The notes beneath the pieces are model-generated. The model saw only the letters and a program-made list of their open reading frames with translations. It ran no database searches and was not told the origin of the DNA. DNA of 64,000 nt from an uncultured Flavobacteriaceae bacterium (GTDB lineage Bacteria > Bacteroidota > Bacteroidia > Flavobacteriales > Flavobacteriaceae). Below are positions 42,816 to 51,637 of the stretch, one piece after another (the stretch's first letter is position 1; each line of letters starts with the position of its first letter). A program made the position numbers and the translations under genes. The stretch lies in NCBI GenBank assembly GCA_947487895.1, contig CANKYF010000001.1:434001-498000 (forward strand), given 5' to 3'.

Positions 42816-43931
42816 ATGAAATCATCAAAAGTAACACTAAGATGGAGGATGCGTAAAGATGGATTAATGAAGATTGCAGTTTTAGATAAGTATCCCCCAA
42901 TTTTTAATTCTAGAACAGGGAAATATTCCCGAAATGAAACTATTAAGGGTATGTTGCTTTATGTAAAACCTAAAGATGAGCTAGAAAAACTACATAATAA
43001 AAACACTTTATTAAGAGCAAGAAAAATATGTGCAGAAAGGCAACAACAAATTTTTGATAACGATTTTGGGTTTTTAGCTTCTGATTTAGAGAATAAGGAC
43101 TTCCTAGTGTATTTTGAAAAATTAGCAAAAAGGAGGGGGATTAGTAGTTCTAGTCGTTCAACCTATCTTATCGTATTAGAATACCTAAAACAGCTTTCGC
43201 CAGAGGTTAAGATTAAGCACATTAATTTAAATTTTGTCAATAGTTTTAGGGAATACCTTTTATATAAACCTCATTTCAAAACCTTAAAACCTATTTCTCA
43301 AAATACAGCATCATCATATTTTTCTAAATTTATTTTCTCCTTAAAATTGGCATATAAAGAGGGATTACTTAAAGAAAATATAGCTCCTAAAATAGAAAGG
43401 ATTAAATGTATAGATACTAAAAGAGGGTATTTAACTAAGGAAGAAGCCATAAAACTAAAAGATACGCCTTGCAAAGATGAATTACAGAAACGTATATGCC
43501 TTTTCATGATCTATACGGGACTTAGAATTTCAGATGCAGAAAAACTCATTTGGGACGATTTAGAGCATTCCAGTGAAGTAGGCTATTATATACGTTTCCA
43601 ACATCAAAAGACTAGTACACAGCAAACCTTACCTATTAATGACGAGGCTTTCGCTTTACTTCCAGAACGAGGCGAACCCAATGATAGAATTTTTAAAGGT
43701 TTTAAGCGTAAATACAGACTTATAAAAAATTGGGCAAAAGAAGCAGGGGTTTCAAAAAATATAGGTTATCACATTTTTAGGCATTCATGCGCTACAATGT
43801 TGATTAATTCAGGTGTACCAATATTTACGGTAATGTCTATTCTAGGCCATAAAGAAGTGAAAACAACAATGAATTATGTCAATTTATTGGATAAGAATAA
43901 AGTTGATGCGGTGAAAACTATTAAGCTATGA
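42816..43931 (+). CDS. Tyrosine recombinase (integrase) of the mnmE element
   Basis: A 371-residue site-specific recombinase. It has an N-terminal arm-binding region (KVTLRWRMRKDGLMKI), a SAM-like core-binding domain (~90-195), and a catalytic domain with R237 (TGLRISD), HIFRHSC (H319, R322), H345 in GHKEVKTT and nucleophile Y354 (MNYVN). All catalytic residues are present, so it should be active. The ATG at 42816 fits the family start better than a TTG at 42783. It is expected to recombine the repeats at 42002 and 53878. Confidence 0.93.
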   Translation: MKSSKVTLRWRMRKDGLMKIAVLDKYPPIFNSRTGKYSRNETIKGMLLYVKPKDELEKLHNKNTLLRARKICAERQQQIFDNDFGFLASDLENKDFLVYFEKLAKRRGISSSSRSTYLIVLEYLKQLSPEVKIKHINLNFVNSFREYLLYKPHFKTLKPISQNTASSYFSKFIFSLKLAYKEGLLKENIAPKIERIKCIDTKRGYLTKEEAIKLKDTPCKDELQKRICLFMIYTGLRISDAEKLIWDDLEHSSEVGYYIRFQHQKTSTQQTLPINDEAFALLPERGEPNDRIFKGFKRKYRLIKNWAKEAGVSKNIGYHIFRHSCATMLINSGVPIFTVMSILGHKEVKTTMNYVNLLDKNKVDAVKTIKL

Positions 43932-43974
43932 ACTTAGCTAAACCGATGTATTAATTAACAAAAAAGAGATTATT

Positions 43975-44265
43975 ATGGAACAATTTTTCCTAATGTGTAA
44001 GCCTGACGAATTAAGAACTATTATCCGAGAGGAACTAAGTTCTTTAACCAAAAGTAAGACTAAACAAGAACCTACAAATGATGATGAGTATTTGGATATT
44101 AATATGGCATCAGGATTCTTAAAATTATCACCACACACTTTACGTCGTAAGGCACAAAAAAGTGAAATACCTTGTTATAAAAGAAATAACAAATGGCTAT
44201 TTTTAAGGAAAGAGCTTATTGATTATATAAACCAAGGCAAACAGTTAACTCATAGCGATTTATAA
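43975..44265 (+). CDS. Excisionase-like helix-turn-helix protein
   Basis: A 96-residue protein. Residues ~40-90 form an HTH_17/MerR-type winged helix (YLDINMASGFLKLSPHTLRRKAQKSEIPCYKRNNKWLFLRKELIDYI). The N-terminal ~35 residues are charged. It lies between the integrase and the putative Rep gene, 7 nt before the latter. The likely role is excision control or regulation of Rep. Confidence 0.8.
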   Translation: MEQFFLMCKPDELRTIIREELSSLTKSKTKQEPTNDDEYLDINMASGFLKLSPHTLRRKAQKSEIPCYKRNNKWLFLRKELIDYINQGKQLTHSDL

Positions 44266-44272
44266 CTAGTTT

Positions 44273-45208
44273 ATGATTGATGGAGTAGAATTTTATTATG
44301 AGAATGACTTTCTTGAATGGACAAATCCTATGCCTAAATTTTATGAGTGTAAAGGACTTCTATTTAGACCAATTTGGGGTAGTAGAGAAAATATTACTAA
44401 GTATACTGCTAAAGATGATTATGGCTTATTGCATGTAATAACTCCTAAAGAATATAAGATTAAAAACTCGATACATAAAGCTTACTCAAAAGCAATTGGG
44501 AAATCGGGTAATTGGTCAGGCTTTTCTTTTGCTGATTTTATTAAAATAGTGAATATACTTTCTAATAGATATAAGCTGGATCCTGCTAAGATTAATGTCA
44601 GAAAGTTGGAAATAGGACTTAATGTAGAGCTAAATGAGCCTTCAATGGAATATATAAGCTTAATCAAAGCTTTTAAGTTCACAAAACCTAGTGTTGATAT
44701 GAGAACTACGAGAAATATATTTTACGGTAGAAAGTTTTTCACAACGAATTATCAATTAAAAGTTTATGATAAGACAAGACAGGTCTTTGAAAAGGACAGG
44801 ATAGAAATTTCATCAAATATGATACGATTTGAAGCGGTTATCAAAAAAGTAAAACTAAAAGATTTGGGAGTTTTCACTTTAGCAGATTTAATTAATTATA
44901 GTAAGTTTTCAGTATTGGTAGACTTTCTACATGAAATGTTTTATGGAATCGCTTTTGAACGTAAATACGATGTATCTACTTTAACTGCAAATGAACTGGA
45001 GTTATATATAGCAGGAGCTAAACGTTTCTATTGGGTTAATTTACCCAAATGCAGCAGCCCTTCAACTGCTTCAAGGCGTAGAAAACAGTACAAAATTATT
45101 ATTACAAAATTAGATAAGGAAAACCCTTTTTCAAATCCCTTATTACTCGAATTACGAAAGAAAGTAGTAAAAAAAATCAATCAACTCTCAGTAGAGGGTT
45201 TCAACTAG
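44273..45208 (+). CDS. Putative rolling-circle-type replication initiator
   Basis: A 311-residue protein. INVRKLEIGLNVEL, FYGRKFFTTNYQLKVYDKTRQ and SNMIRFEAVIKKVKLKDLG follow the pattern of phage/plasmid Rep_trans and phage-X replication proteins (LEIxLNI..., Y-D-K, hR-h-E-h). I do not see a clear HUH pair, so the family call is tentative. In an integrated element it could replicate the excised circle. It is placed directly after the excisionase-like gene. Confidence 0.6.
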   Translation: MIDGVEFYYENDFLEWTNPMPKFYECKGLLFRPIWGSRENITKYTAKDDYGLLHVITPKEYKIKNSIHKAYSKAIGKSGNWSGFSFADFIKIVNILSNRYKLDPAKINVRKLEIGLNVELNEPSMEYISLIKAFKFTKPSVDMRTTRNIFYGRKFFTTNYQLKVYDKTRQVFEKDRIEISSNMIRFEAVIKKVKLKDLGVFTLADLINYSKFSVLVDFLHEMFYGIAFERKYDVSTLTANELELYIAGAKRFYWVNLPKCSSPSTASRRRKQYKIIITKLDKENPFSNPLLLELRKKVVKKINQLSVEGFN

Positions 45209-45263
45209 TAATATAACATAAGAACATATCAAATATGAAATTAAAACATAGAAACAATTTAAA

Positions 45264-45998
45264 ATGATTAAAACACAAAGGGAAATAGACGATACAAATT
45301 ATATCATATCAGAATTAGATTCCAGATTCGAATTCACATATAACTTATTTGAAGACTCGATATTATGGAACTACATCAACGGCTCAAGAGAATATAAATT
45401 AAAAGACGAATTCATAAGAGACCGAGTAGAAGAATTTGAATCAGAAGTAAAATATTTAAGTAGTTTCACCATTAAAGACGTTATCAAGTACCTAAGTATA
45501 AATAATAATATTATGATACAATATTTAGAAAGCTTAGAAGAGTGGAACCCTAATGATCCGAGTGAAATAAAAAAAGTATTATCGGGATTAACAGTTCATG
45601 ATCAAACTTATTTTGAGCGTCAATTCGAAAATTGGTTTTTATCTGTCATTAATATAGCATTATTTAAAGAACAAAATAAATCTAATATTCGATTCAAATA
45701 CAAAAGAGTTAAAAGTACTATTTCTAGTTTATGGTTTAATAAAGTTTTTCATCCCAAAATAAATGAATTATATAGGTTTACCCATGATTATTCGTTGTCT
45801 AATGAGCGATATGGTGAATCAAAAATAGAACTACATGATTTAATAATAAAAGACATTGATGAAAGCTTAGATTTTGAGACGGATAGAATATATTCTGAGG
45901 CTCTGTATAGGGTTTTAAAACAAAATAATCAACTGCATTTATATTCATGGTACAGCCATTCTGAAAATATACCAAAAAGACGTTTTATAGAAGTTTAG
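45264..45998 (+). CDS. Element protein of unknown function
   Basis: A 244-residue soluble, charged, mostly helical protein with no signal peptide or membrane segment. Notable stretches are SRFEFTYNLFEDSILWNYINGSREYKL and WYSHSENIPKRRFIEV. I do not recognise a family. Its place after the putative Rep suggests a mobile-element function (replication or regulation, RteC-like in size), but it could equally be cargo. A 23-bp imperfect palindrome follows the stop (46002-46024). Confidence 0.6.
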   Translation: MIKTQREIDDTNYIISELDSRFEFTYNLFEDSILWNYINGSREYKLKDEFIRDRVEEFESEVKYLSSFTIKDVIKYLSINNNIMIQYLESLEEWNPNDPSEIKKVLSGLTVHDQTYFERQFENWFLSVINIALFKEQNKSNIRFKYKRVKSTISSLWFNKVFHPKINELYRFTHDYSLSNERYGESKIELHDLIIKDIDESLDFETDRIYSEALYRVLKQNNQLHLYSWYSHSENIPKRRFIEV

Positions 45999-46614
45999 CG
46001 GTTAAGAAAATCATGATTTCTTAAAATCAAGGCAGAACTAAACAGATTCTATAAAAACCAGAATTTTGGAATCCAGAACTATTAATTTATGTTAATAGTG
46101 AGAAAGTTTTACAATTAGAAATATTAAAGCAAAAGAAGCCATTACGGCAGACTTAAATGATATATACATTATTCAAAAAGATTATACCTTATTATAAAGC
46201 GGACAATAAAAAGGAATCATTAGGTAATGTTAATGGTTATAAACAGGTTTTATTAAAACCTGAATTAAGCAACTTTAGGCTACTATCCTATGTTATCCTT
46301 TAGAAAGTTTTATGATTAAGAATATTAAAGTAGTGAAGTTTATTACATTTGTTATTACAACTATAAAAAGTTTATAAGAAGAAATTAAATAAAATAGAAA
46401 TATAAGTTAGCGTTAGCTATTTATTCTGAAGTTGAAAACTGGTAATTTTTAAAGATGCAGAAATGAATAGACTTAATGCTCACGTTATGGCGTGGGCTTA
46501 GTTTATCTGCATCGGGTATACCAGTACCTCAACTCAATAGACTACAGTCCCACGCTTATTTTTTTAATAACACTAACAGCTTTTAGGGACTGGAAGCATT
46601 TTTAAAGTCAGTTT
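45999..46614 (+). ncRNA. 616-bp noncoding stretch with nested hairpins, possible ncRNA or origin
   Basis: There is no credible gene. It contains a palindrome at 46002-46024, an 8-bp hairpin CAGGTTTT/AAAACCTG (46244-46262), and a dense structured block 46454-46591. In the block, GATGCAGA (46454-46461) pairs with TCTGCATC (46506-46513) around a GC hairpin GCTCACG/CGTGGGC (46478-46497). The same GCGTGGG can instead pair with CCCACGC (46549-46555), which precedes a T run. Short coding-like scraps (for example near 46124-46195) may be decayed sequence. Confidence 0.4.
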
Positions 46615-47472
46615 ATGAAAGTTGTAAAGTACATTTTAGCAGTTTTATTTTTTCTCATTGCTTTAGGAGCATTATTTAGCGGTTCGTTTTTATCATTTGT
46701 TTTTTCTACTATTTTGGGCTTGATGTTTATACCAGATATATCAGAAAGAATATCACGCAAGTATAAAATATGGAATAAAAGGGCATTTAGGTACTGTAGT
46801 TATATTTTACTTTTTATCATGGTTGGTTTATTTGCTGATGAGGTAAAACCTAGTAAATTAAGAAGTGCATCTGAAAAGAGTTTTGATGAAAAACAACAAG
46901 AAGCAATTGCGGAAATAAAACCAATTAAAGATTCATTAGACTTTGTGCTTAAAGAATACAATTTATCAGTTTGCCAAATCTATAAAGATGTATCAGAAAT
47001 TGAGAGAAAATCGATTAAGGATGCAGATAATAAATACCCTGATTTTGGTAAAAAGCACCTTGAATATTCTGAAAAGTCAAGAATCGAAAGAACCAAAGAA
47101 TATCAGATAAGGAAAGGCATATCAGAAGAGCTTTTGAATAAAGTTATTTTGTATTCTGATGAATGTTCAGAAAAGGAAAGACAGGAAAACATTAATAGAT
47201 TAAAAGAGCAGAAGCAAATACAGGCACTTAAAAAAGAAAAAATTGAAGATTGTTTTAGTGATGCATGTAGTTTAACTCGCAGAAAGATAAAAAGTGTAAT
47301 GCATAATCCTAAATCTTTCGAATATGTGGATTGCAAATATTTAGGAGCAGGGGAGAGTACATTTACTATTAGATACAGTTATAGAGGTCAAAATAAGTTA
47401 GGAGCTACTGTTTTAGAAAGTGTAAAAGCTGAAATTGATATCGGAAGATGTGAGGTTATTAAAATCGAATAG
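46615..47472 (+). CDS. Membrane protein of unknown function in the element
   Basis: A 285-residue protein. Residues 1-75 contain two or three hydrophobic helices (YILAVLFFLIALGALF, FLSFVFSTILGLMFI, YCSYILLFIMVGLFA). A charged helical middle follows (to ~215), then a C-terminal beta domain with SVMHNPKSFEYVDCKYL and FTIRYSYRGQNKLGATVLESVKAEID. That last domain, with its NPxSFE...YRGxNxxG pattern, occurs in several small bacterial membrane proteins without known role. A GNRA-loop terminator at 47501 separates it from the defence operon. Confidence 0.72.
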   Translation: MKVVKYILAVLFFLIALGALFSGSFLSFVFSTILGLMFIPDISERISRKYKIWNKRAFRYCSYILLFIMVGLFADEVKPSKLRSASEKSFDEKQQEAIAEIKPIKDSLDFVLKEYNLSVCQIYKDVSEIERKSIKDADNKYPDFGKKHLEYSEKSRIERTKEYQIRKGISEELLNKVILYSDECSEKERQENINRLKEQKQIQALKKEKIEDCFSDACSLTRRKIKSVMHNPKSFEYVDCKYLGAGESTFTIRYSYRGQNKLGATVLESVKAEIDIGRCEVIKIE

Positions 47473-47500
47473 TCAAGAATTAAATTTTGAAGTAACTACT

Positions 47501-47525
47501 AACACCTCGAAAGAGGTGTTTTTTT
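47501..47525 (+). terminator. Intrinsic terminator before the defence operon
   Basis: 8-bp stem AACACCTC / GAGGTGTT closed by GAAA and followed by T's (47501-47525). It insulates the operon starting at 47748. Confidence 0.85.
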
Positions 47526-47747
47526 ATGCGATTTTGGTCTTTCTGTATATGATTTGTACCTTTTATATACGAGTTAAGAGCAACTTATCATACTGGATCA
47601 ACACAGAACTAGAGTTTTTTATTTTCTGGTTCAGAAAGTTAAAAAAAATCTATAAGAGAATAATATAAATAGAGCAGAAACTTGGTTTTAAGGAAAATAC
47701 AAGATATAATTAGCAATCATCATTAAAAGTTAATAAATTCGCATTTA

Positions 47748-47972
47748 ATGCCTATTTTTATGAGTAAGAAAGCAATTAACAGGTTGAAAGTTGTCTTAGC
47801 AGAGAATGGAAAAACCAATAAATGGTTAGCCGAAAAGCTGAATAAAAATGAAACCACTATATCTAGATGGTGTACTAATGAAGTTCAGCCTTCATTAGAT
47901 ACTCTTTTGGAAATAGCCAATTTGTTTAGTATTGACGTAAAGAAATTAATTAATTCAACGTTAGAAGAATAA
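47748..47972 (+). CDS. XRE-family HTH regulator (candidate controller protein)
   Basis: A 74-residue DNA-binding protein consisting of one Cro/C1-type HTH: INRLKVVLAENGKTNKWLAEKLNKNETTISRWCTNEVQPSLDTLLEIANLFSIDVKKLI. Its stop TAA overlaps the methylase ATG by one base, so the two are translationally coupled. Small XRE proteins in this position often act as controller proteins that delay nuclease expression after entry into a new host. ATG 47748 and ATG 47760 are both possible starts. Confidence 0.88.
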   Translation: MPIFMSKKAINRLKVVLAENGKTNKWLAEKLNKNETTISRWCTNEVQPSLDTLLEIANLFSIDVKKLINSTLEE

Positions 47973-50278
47973 TGGGAATACAACTAAATAAAGAAAAGAA
48001 TAAAATATATGCTCCTTTATTAGGCAAGTGGGTACCATATTCATCTGAAGAAGAATTAAAGCAAAAATTTATCCATCGACTTACTGAAACGTATGGCTAT
48101 TCGTTAGATCAACTAGGTCAAGATGTAAAAGTAAAGAAACGATATGAAGCTGATATTGCCATTTGGCGAAGTAAATCAGACAAAGAAAAAAAATCTATCC
48201 CATCAATAATTATTACTGTTGAATGCAAAGCTGAAAACATAAGGATTAAAGAATCAGATTATTCAATCGGGTACAATTTTGCCTCATCTATCAATGCAAA
48301 TTTCTTTATCGCAGTAAACTTAAAAGAAACAAAAGTTTTTCACATTAAGAATGAAATTGCCTCAAAAAAAATAGAAAAACTAACAGAAATTCCCAAAGCA
48401 GAAATACTTACAAATAGCAAGAGAATTGACAAGTATGTTAATGATAATAAGCGATTTACACGGGAAGAGTTTACTAAATTATTGACAAGAAGTCATAACA
48501 TAATCAGGAATAATGATAAATTATCCCCAGAAGCTGCTTTTGATGAAATCAGTAAAATTTTGTTTATGAAAATAATGTATGAACGAAGTTCTACAAAAGA
48601 AATGATTTTTTCAAGAGATAAATTTAGAGCTGATGAAATTAATTATGAAGAGATTATACGTCCAGACTTAAAGAAAGATGCTCCACATTTGGATCAGGAC
48701 TACATGCAGTACCTTTTTAATAAAACTAAAAAGGCATTTGAAACAGATGGACTTTTTGAGTTTAAAGACCAAATTAAAATCAAAAAGAATAGTTTTGAAA
48801 TGATTGTTGAAGAATTAGAGATGTTCAATCTTTCAGACACTTCTGATGACGTTAAAGGAATTGCTTTTGAGCAATTTTTAGGAAAAACTTTTAGAGGTGA
48901 ATTAGGTCAATTTTTCACTCCAAGAACAATTGTCGATTTTATGATCGAAATTCTTGACCCACAAGAAGGAGAAACTATTTGTGATCCTTGTTGTGGTAGT
49001 GGTGGATTTTTAATTAGTGCTTTTGAATATATCAGAGATAGAATTGATATTGAAATAAATGACCAGATTAAAGAGATAAAGCATAAGTACTATAATGAAA
49101 ATTTTGAAAAACTCTCATTAAAAGAGCAACAGAAAGTTATCAGAAAAGTACAAGATAAAATTAGTAAAATAAACCAAGAATTCGACATCAATAATGAGAA
49201 GAGTAGATATCATAAACTTTCTCATTATAGTATTTATGGTACTGATGCAAATGCAAGGATGGCTAGAACGGCTAAAATGAATATGATAATGCACGGAGAT
49301 GGACATGGAGGTGTTCACCATAACGATGGATTATTGAATGTAAATGGGATTTTTGATGGTCGCTTTGATATAATACTTACCAATCCACCTTTTGGTTCTA
49401 GAGTAGAAAAGTCACTAAAGGTTACTGAATTAGACATACCCTCAAATGATAAACTAGATAAATATAAATCTAGATATCCGAACTATGAAGAAGAAGTTGT
49501 TGAGCCATTAAAAGAATGGGCAGGTTATATTAATAAAAAAGATAAGAGTAAAGGTAAACCAATTCTTAATTTGTTTGAAGTTGGTAAATGGAGTGCATTG
49601 ACAGAAGTATTATTCCTCGAAAGATGTTTGAATTTATTAAAACCTGGTGGACGTATGGGGATAGTTCTGCCAGAAGGGGTTTTAAATAATAGTAATTTAC
49701 AAAGAACAAGAGAATTTATTGAAGGTAAAGCTAAAATCATTTTGATTACTTCTATTCCTCAAGATGTATTTATAGCTAGCGGTGCAACAGTAAAGCCAAG
49801 TTTATTATTCTTTAAAAAATTCACAAAAAACGAAGCTGAAGAATATCAAAAAGTAGTATTAGAAGCTAAATTAGAAATCGAAAAAAAATATAGCTCAAAA
49901 ACTAACCCCATAAAAGATAAATTAAAAATAAGAGGAAAAGTTGCTCCAAATGCTTTAGGAAAAAAACGTTTACGAAAAGAGTTAAAGGAATTAAATTTAA
50001 AAATTGAATTAGAAATAAAAGCTAAAATAAAAACGGAATTTGATTACCAAATTCCCATCGCAGAAGTTGAAAAAGCAGGAATTAGTACCACAGGTGCTGA
50101 AATAGATAATGAATTGGAGCCTTTGGCAAAAGAATTTGTCAAGTATCGCAAAAAGAGTAGGTTGTGGGAAGAAAATTCAAATACAATAACATATTGTTCC
50201 GATAAGAACGGAACTCTTCGTAGATTTTTAATTACAAATTCTATAACAAAAGATTCAGAAATATTTTATGAAGAATAG
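47972..50278 (+). CDS. Nuclease-methyltransferase fusion: PD-(D/E)XK domain plus HsdM-type N6-adenine methylase
   Basis: A 768-residue restriction-modification polypeptide. The N-terminal ~150 residues form an HSDR_N-like nuclease domain with D61 (EADIAIW) and VECKAE (E84, K86), the PD-(D/E)XK signature. The HsdM helical region follows, then the gamma-class methylase with LGQFFTPRTIVDFMIE, DPCCGSGGF (338-346) and catalytic NPPFG (471-475). A charged C-terminal region (~590-768) includes a coiled coil. There is no helicase, and no hsdR gene lies in the window. The layout resembles BcgI-type IIB/IIG enzymes, where one chain cuts and methylates and a separate S subunit recognises DNA. Its stop overlaps the S gene by 11 nt. 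Cleavage activity is inferred. Confidence 0.87.
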   Translation: MGIQLNKEKNKIYAPLLGKWVPYSSEEELKQKFIHRLTETYGYSLDQLGQDVKVKKRYEADIAIWRSKSDKEKKSIPSIIITVECKAENIRIKESDYSIGYNFASSINANFFIAVNLKETKVFHIKNEIASKKIEKLTEIPKAEILTNSKRIDKYVNDNKRFTREEFTKLLTRSHNIIRNNDKLSPEAAFDEISKILFMKIMYERSSTKEMIFSRDKFRADEINYEEIIRPDLKKDAPHLDQDYMQYLFNKTKKAFETDGLFEFKDQIKIKKNSFEMIVEELEMFNLSDTSDDVKGIAFEQFLGKTFRGELGQFFTPRTIVDFMIEILDPQEGETICDPCCGSGGFLISAFEYIRDRIDIEINDQIKEIKHKYYNENFEKLSLKEQQKVIRKVQDKISKINQEFDINNEKSRYHKLSHYSIYGTDANARMARTAKMNMIMHGDGHGGVHHNDGLLNVNGIFDGRFDIILTNPPFGSRVEKSLKVTELDIPSNDKLDKYKSRYPNYEEEVVEPLKEWAGYINKKDKSKGKPILNLFEVGKWSALTEVLFLERCLNLLKPGGRMGIVLPEGVLNNSNLQRTREFIEGKAKIILITSIPQDVFIASGATVKPSLLFFKKFTKNEAEEYQKVVLEAKLEIEKKYSSKTNPIKDKLKIRGKVAPNALGKKRLRKELKELNLKIELEIKAKIKTEFDYQIPIAEVEKAGISTTGAEIDNELEPLAKEFVKYRKKSRLWEENSNTITYCSDKNGTLRRFLITNSITKDSEIFYEE

Positions 50279-51635
50279 TATAGAAATTGATTCTTATTTG
50301 AAGTTCACAAGCTTTAAAAGGCTGAAATTTTGGGATTATTATACTCTTAGTAATAAATCAAAAATTAACTCCAATTATCCTTTAGTAGAATTATCTGAAG
50401 TACTAACCCAAAGAAAAGATTCCATTATAATTGACGATACAAAATCCTATAAAAGGTGTAGAGTTAAGGTCAGGGGTCAAGGTATTGTACTTCGTGATGA
50501 AGTTTTAGGCAAAGAAATAAAAACAAAAAAACAATTTCTTTGTAAAGAAAAAGACTTTTTAGTAGCCGAAATTGATGCAAAAGTTGGGGGCTATGGTATA
50601 GTGCCTAAAGAATTAGTAAATGCAATTGTGAGTAGTCATTATTTTCTTTTTGAGATTGATAAAAACAAACTAAATCCAGAATTTTTATCGATTATTACTA
50701 AATGTGGTGCATTCTCAAAACAAGTAAAAGCGACAGGAAGTACAAATTATGCTGCAATAAGACCATATCACGTTTTGGAATACTTAATACCTCTTCCAAG
50801 TATTGAGAAACAAGATAAAATTGTAGCCTTATACAATAGAAGAATAAATTTAGCTGTAGAACAAAAGAAGAATTCGATTCAATTAGAAAAGGATATTGAA
50901 GATTATCTTTTAAGAGTTTTAAAAATTGAGAAATTAAAGAAAAAAGAAAATGCCAAAGGTTTACAGCTCATTTCTTTCAAAGAAGTAAGTAGATGGGATT
51001 CGTTATTTCTAATGGGTAGTATGCCCAAACTAAAATCTGGTTTTCCAATTAAAAAATTTACTAGTGTAATATCTTCTTTTAATAAGGGGAATAATGACGA
51101 GTCTTTAAGAATAAACTCCAGAGACTTTTCAAATGATGATTTTAAGTATATTGGAATGGAGCATATTGAAAAAGAGACGGGTAGACTTTTAGAACTGAAA
51201 GCAGTAAAAGGAAAAGAAATAAAAAGCCAAACGTTAAGAGTCCCAAAAGGGTATTTTTTATTTGGAAAACTGAGGCCTTATCTAAATAAATATTGGATTA
51301 ACCATACTGAAATTGAGAATATTATCTGTTCTTCGGAATTTTTCGTTTTTGATATAAATGATAGTGTCAACAAACTATTTTTCAAATACATTTTATCTTC
51401 CAGTTTTATTCAATCCCAAATATCAGAAAAAACAAGCGGAGCAAGAATGCCTAGGATAAATGAAGAAATATTTTTCAATTTACAATTCCCTTTACCGAAT
51501 AAACAACTTCAAGAGGAAATATCTCAATATATTACCAATTTAAAAAATCAAATAAAAGAATTAATAACTAAAGCTAAAGAAAACAAAAATAGAGCTCTTC
51601 TCGAATTTGAACAAGAAGTATTTAGGCCCTTATAA
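50268..51635 (+). CDS. Restriction-modification specificity subunit (HsdS-like)
   Basis: A 455-residue DNA-recognition subunit with two target-recognition domains, each followed by a helical spacer. TRD1 (~20-190) ends LIPLPSIEKQDKIVALYNRRINLAVEQKKN. TRD2 (~235-420) ends LQFPLPNKQLQEEISQYITNLKNQIKELI. Two TRDs imply a bipartite recognition site. It overlaps the nuclease-methylase by 11 nt and is followed after 2 nt by the PtuA-like ATPase, so all are in one operon. Sequence specificity cannot be read from the protein. Confidence 0.92.
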   Translation: MKNSIEIDSYLKFTSFKRLKFWDYYTLSNKSKINSNYPLVELSEVLTQRKDSIIIDDTKSYKRCRVKVRGQGIVLRDEVLGKEIKTKKQFLCKEKDFLVAEIDAKVGGYGIVPKELVNAIVSSHYFLFEIDKNKLNPEFLSIITKCGAFSKQVKATGSTNYAAIRPYHVLEYLIPLPSIEKQDKIVALYNRRINLAVEQKKNSIQLEKDIEDYLLRVLKIEKLKKKENAKGLQLISFKEVSRWDSLFLMGSMPKLKSGFPIKKFTSVISSFNKGNNDESLRINSRDFSNDDFKYIGMEHIEKETGRLLELKAVKGKEIKSQTLRVPKGYFLFGKLRPYLNKYWINHTEIENIICSSEFFVFDINDSVNKLFFKYILSSSFIQSQISEKTSGARMPRINEEIFFNLQFPLPNKQLQEEISQYITNLKNQIKELITKAKENKNRALLEFEQEVFRPL

Positions 51636-51637
51636 TT

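Noticed and set aside
46124-46195. Short coding-like stretch (IKAKEAITADLNDIYIIQKDYTLL) in the element gap
   Set aside because: No start codon, bounded by stops at both ends, and too short to identify. At most a decayed fragment.
45999-46614. A retron msr-msd, suggested by inverted repeats near a Septu ATPase/HNH pair as in retron-Septu systems
   Set aside because: No reverse transcriptase gene is present anywhere in the element, and the hairpin block lies far upstream of the PtuA gene behind a terminator.
47435-47668. 77-residue plus-strand frame after the element membrane protein
   Set aside because: It begins inside the previous gene in another frame and runs through the strong GNRA terminator at 47501-47525.
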